Positions 40,476 through 41,298 of a stretch of 41,298 nucleotides of DNA are shown in pieces. The notes under the pieces were generated by a model, which did no database searches, was not told the origin of the DNA, and saw only the letters and a program-made list of their open reading frames with translations. A program made the translations under genes and the position numbers. Numbering within the stretch: the first letter of the stretch is position 1; every line of letters begins with the position of its first letter. The stretch spans positions 1 through 41,298 of the forward strand of contig CALUMT010000032.1 in assembly GCA_944321845.1 (NCBI GenBank), given 5' to 3'. This stretch comes from an uncultured Butyricimonas sp. (GTDB lineage Bacteria > Bacteroidota > Bacteroidia > Bacteroidales > Marinifilaceae).

Positions 40476-40504
40476 TTCGATTCAACTTCGATTCTGGTTC
40501 GATT
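40476..40504. repeat. Three direct TTCGATT repeats at 11-bp spacing
   Basis: TTCGATT occurs at 40476-40482, 40487-40493 and 40498-40504, each 11 bp apart, about one helical turn, so all three face the same side of the DNA. It looks like a cooperative protein-binding site. No coding gene covers it. Confidence 0.55.
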
Positions 40505-40644
40505 TTTCTCCATTTTTTAAGGGAGATGGTTTGCACGTGCCACGCACCCGAAACAAGCCGTCTTGCCCCCAAATTCCCCGCACTTCCCTACCGACACGAG
40601 AGAAACCCGAAACAGATAAAGATCTACAGAACAACAAGATAATA

Positions 40645-40663
40645 GATTTAACCATGTTAAATC
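40645..40663. promoter_or_regulatory. Palindromic operator candidate
   Basis: GATTTAAC (40645-40652), CAT, GTTAAATC (40656-40663): perfect 8-bp arms with a 3-bp centre. It ends 22 bp upstream of the -33 box at 40686, a good place for an activator dimer. Confidence 0.5.
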
Positions 40664-40685
40664 CGGGCAAAACATATCAAAATAT

Positions 40686-40716
40686 TTTGCCACGATAATT
40701 AAATAGCCTACCTTTG
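40686..40716 (+). promoter_or_regulatory. Consensus promoter of the right-end transcript
   Basis: TTTG (40686-40689), 19-bp spacer, TACCTTTG (40709-40716). Both boxes and the spacing are ideal. A transcript would start near 40722, either just before the 108-codon ORF or as a 350-nt leader of the gene at 41072. Confidence 0.85.
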
Positions 40717-40742
40717 TCATCGAAACAAACAAAAACAATTTA

Positions 40743-41069
40743 ATGATGTTGTCCGCATCTTTACATATGGCATCATGCCCAGTGGTTGCTGAGGCATGCA
40801 CGAACCAAATCGTGGAATTTCAAAGAAATGGAAATAGCCAAGAACGTAGTGTGTTCAGAAAAAACAGTTTGATTTTTTTTGAACACTGTTCACGTCTGTC
40901 TGCAAATTGGTATTTAATCAAAAACCAGTCACTCCCGGAGAAGGTTGCAGTCCTTCGGGAGCGAATCTTCATGTCCCACAGGAAAACGTTTACACCAGGC
41001 GAGGAAATGGACTGTATTTCCGTCACGATCGTTTATTATCTCACCCGATCAATAAATAACAACAAATAA
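40743..41069 (+). CDS. Uncertain small ORF, possibly only a long 5' leader
   Basis: A 108-codon ORF (MMLSASLHMASCPVV...) that starts 27 bp after a perfect -7 box and stops 2 bp before the next ATG, a layout that suggests real translation. Against this, it has no known domain or signal peptide, and its composition, with a C-terminus of NNNK, looks like translated non-coding DNA. It also contains two strong hairpins: 14 bp at 40851-40886, and CTCCCG..GAAGG with CCTTCGGGAG at 40931-40960. A structured leader RNA is at least as likely. Confidence 0.3.
   Translation: MMLSASLHMASCPVVAEACTNQIVEFQRNGNSQERSVFRKNSLIFFEHCSRLSANWYLIKNQSLPEKVAVLRERIFMSHRKTFTPGEEMDCISVTIVYYLTRSINNNK
40851..40886 (+). other. 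Long hairpin in the 40722-41071 leader
   Basis: GTGTTCA (40851-40857) pairs with TGAACAC (40880-40886). The stem continues through a G-U and six A-T pairs, closing on an 8-base loop, for a 14-bp stem in total. No T run lies outside it, so it does not look like a terminator. Confidence 0.5.
40931..40960 (+). other. Second leader hairpin
   Basis: CTCCCGGAGAAGG (40931-40943) pairs with CCTTCGGGAG (40951-40960) with a small bulge and the loop TTGCAGT. It lies about 110 bp before the ATG at 41072 and has no T run. Confidence 0.45.
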
Positions 41070-41071
41070 CT

Positions 41072-41298
41072 ATGCTAAGAAAAGTTTTATTAATTCTCGC
41101 CATCACGATGGCGGGATGGTCCACAACCTTTGCCGGGAGTACACCCGAGAACCGGACAGAACAGGATTCCCTGATTCTTTTCCGCTTCGTACCCGGCAAG
41201 CTCATGTTCTACTCGCCATTCGCGGGTAACGAGGAAAGTATCCAACAAGTCGTGCAACTTATCGAGCGTCACCGCGGGGAAATCGAGCGGGGCGAGGC
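41072..41298 (+). CDS. Secreted protein, N-terminal part only; possibly a DUF3575-type fimbrial-cluster protein
   Basis: The ORF is cut by the right end of the window; 75 codons are visible. MLRKVLLILAITMAGWSTTF, continuing AGS, is a signal peptide. The mature part includes ILFRFVPGKLMFYSPFAGNE and then a helix with IQQVVQLIERHRGEIERGE. This layout reminds me of the N-terminus of DUF3575 or OmpA-like proteins that open type V fimbrial gene clusters in Bacteroidales, but the diagnostic barrel part is outside the window, so the family is a guess. Coding itself is well supported by the signal peptide and the consensus promoter upstream. Confidence 0.75.
   Translation, partial: MLRKVLLILAITMAGWSTTFAGSTPENRTEQDSLILFRFVPGKLMFYSPFAGNEESIQQVVQLIERHRGEIERGE

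Noticed and set aside
40177-40698. A 173-codon plus-strand frame across the nfeD start and the repeat region
   Set aside because: It starts within nfeD on the opposite strand, crosses the nfeD promoter and repeats, and has no domain.
40640-40720. Invertible promoter at the right-end control region
   Set aside because: No pair of inverted repeats flanking the promoter was found and no recombinase gene is nearby.
1-41298. CRISPR arrays, insertion sequences, integrases, rRNA and ordinary tRNA genes
   Set aside because: No regular spaced repeats, transposase or integrase proteins, or tRNA-like folds other than the tmRNA were seen by eye.

Overview
The window is chromosomal DNA from a member of the Bacteroidota, most likely order Bacteroidales; the family Odoribacteraceae is a guess. 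The evidence is a SusC/SusD pair with associated lipoproteins, many promoters of the Bacteroidetes type (-33 TTTG, -7 TAnnTTTG) with few Shine-Dalgarno sites, and GSCFA, DUF4843 and PKD-like families. A tmRNA encodes a tag ending in NYALAA. Most of it reads as conserved core genome with fairly GC-rich coding. Three stretches look more AT-rich: the nucleotidyltransferase/HEPN pair (9.2-9.8 kb), the SusCD operon (21-28 kb) and a YhcG-type nuclease gene (37.7-38.9 kb).

Layout. 0.2-3.5 kb: a secreted GH29 alpha-L-fucosidase, then clpP-clpX. 3.6-6.1 kb (minus): tcdA and a TatD hydrolase just downstream of ssrA (tmRNA), then mntP. 6.2-9.2 kb: a GSCFA protein, a convergent and overlapping SPOR protein, and a cysteine desulfidase-like UPF0597 protein. 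9.2-9.8 kb: a MNT/HEPN toxin-antitoxin pair whose HEPN half has an in-frame stop. 10.1-12.2 kb: ornithine carbamoyltransferase and carbamate kinase. 12.4-15.8 kb: a DivIC/FtsB-like protein, ruvX (TTG start), def and comEC. 15.9-21.0 kb: an SDR, trkA-trkH, a small secreted protein and a CNNM/CBS membrane protein. 21.1-28.1 kb (minus): a four-gene SusC/SusD/DUF4843/PKD-like operon. 28.3-33.9 kb (minus): a YciO-like protein, a transaldolase, a YeiH-type transporter, an SRPBCC protein, an OmpH/Skp protein, a CarboxypepD_reg protein and a GT2. 34.0-37.6 kb (plus): prmA, then lysC-lysA behind what looks like a leader-peptide attenuator. 37.7-40.4 kb (minus): a DUF1016/PDDEXK nuclease, then floA and nfeD. 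40.4-41.3 kb: a repeat- and hairpin-rich region with a consensus promoter, leading into a secreted protein cut by the window edge.

The genes connect in several ways. ClpXP and tmRNA lie within 4 kb and form the tag-and-degrade branch of ribosome rescue. TrkA and TrkH are one potassium uptake system. LysC and LysA are the first and last enzymes of lysine synthesis. Carbamoyltransferase plus carbamate kinase can recover ATP from citrulline. NfeD and FloA form a membrane microdomain pair.

The strongest new-looking item is the lysC-lysA leader (34909-35094). It has a candidate promoter, a 20-codon ORF with tandem Met codons, a pause hairpin, a 7-bp antiterminator pairing and an intrinsic terminator, arranged so that they exclude one another. 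Next are the broken HEPN toxin beside an intact antitoxin, and the elaborate upstream region at 40.4-41.07 kb.
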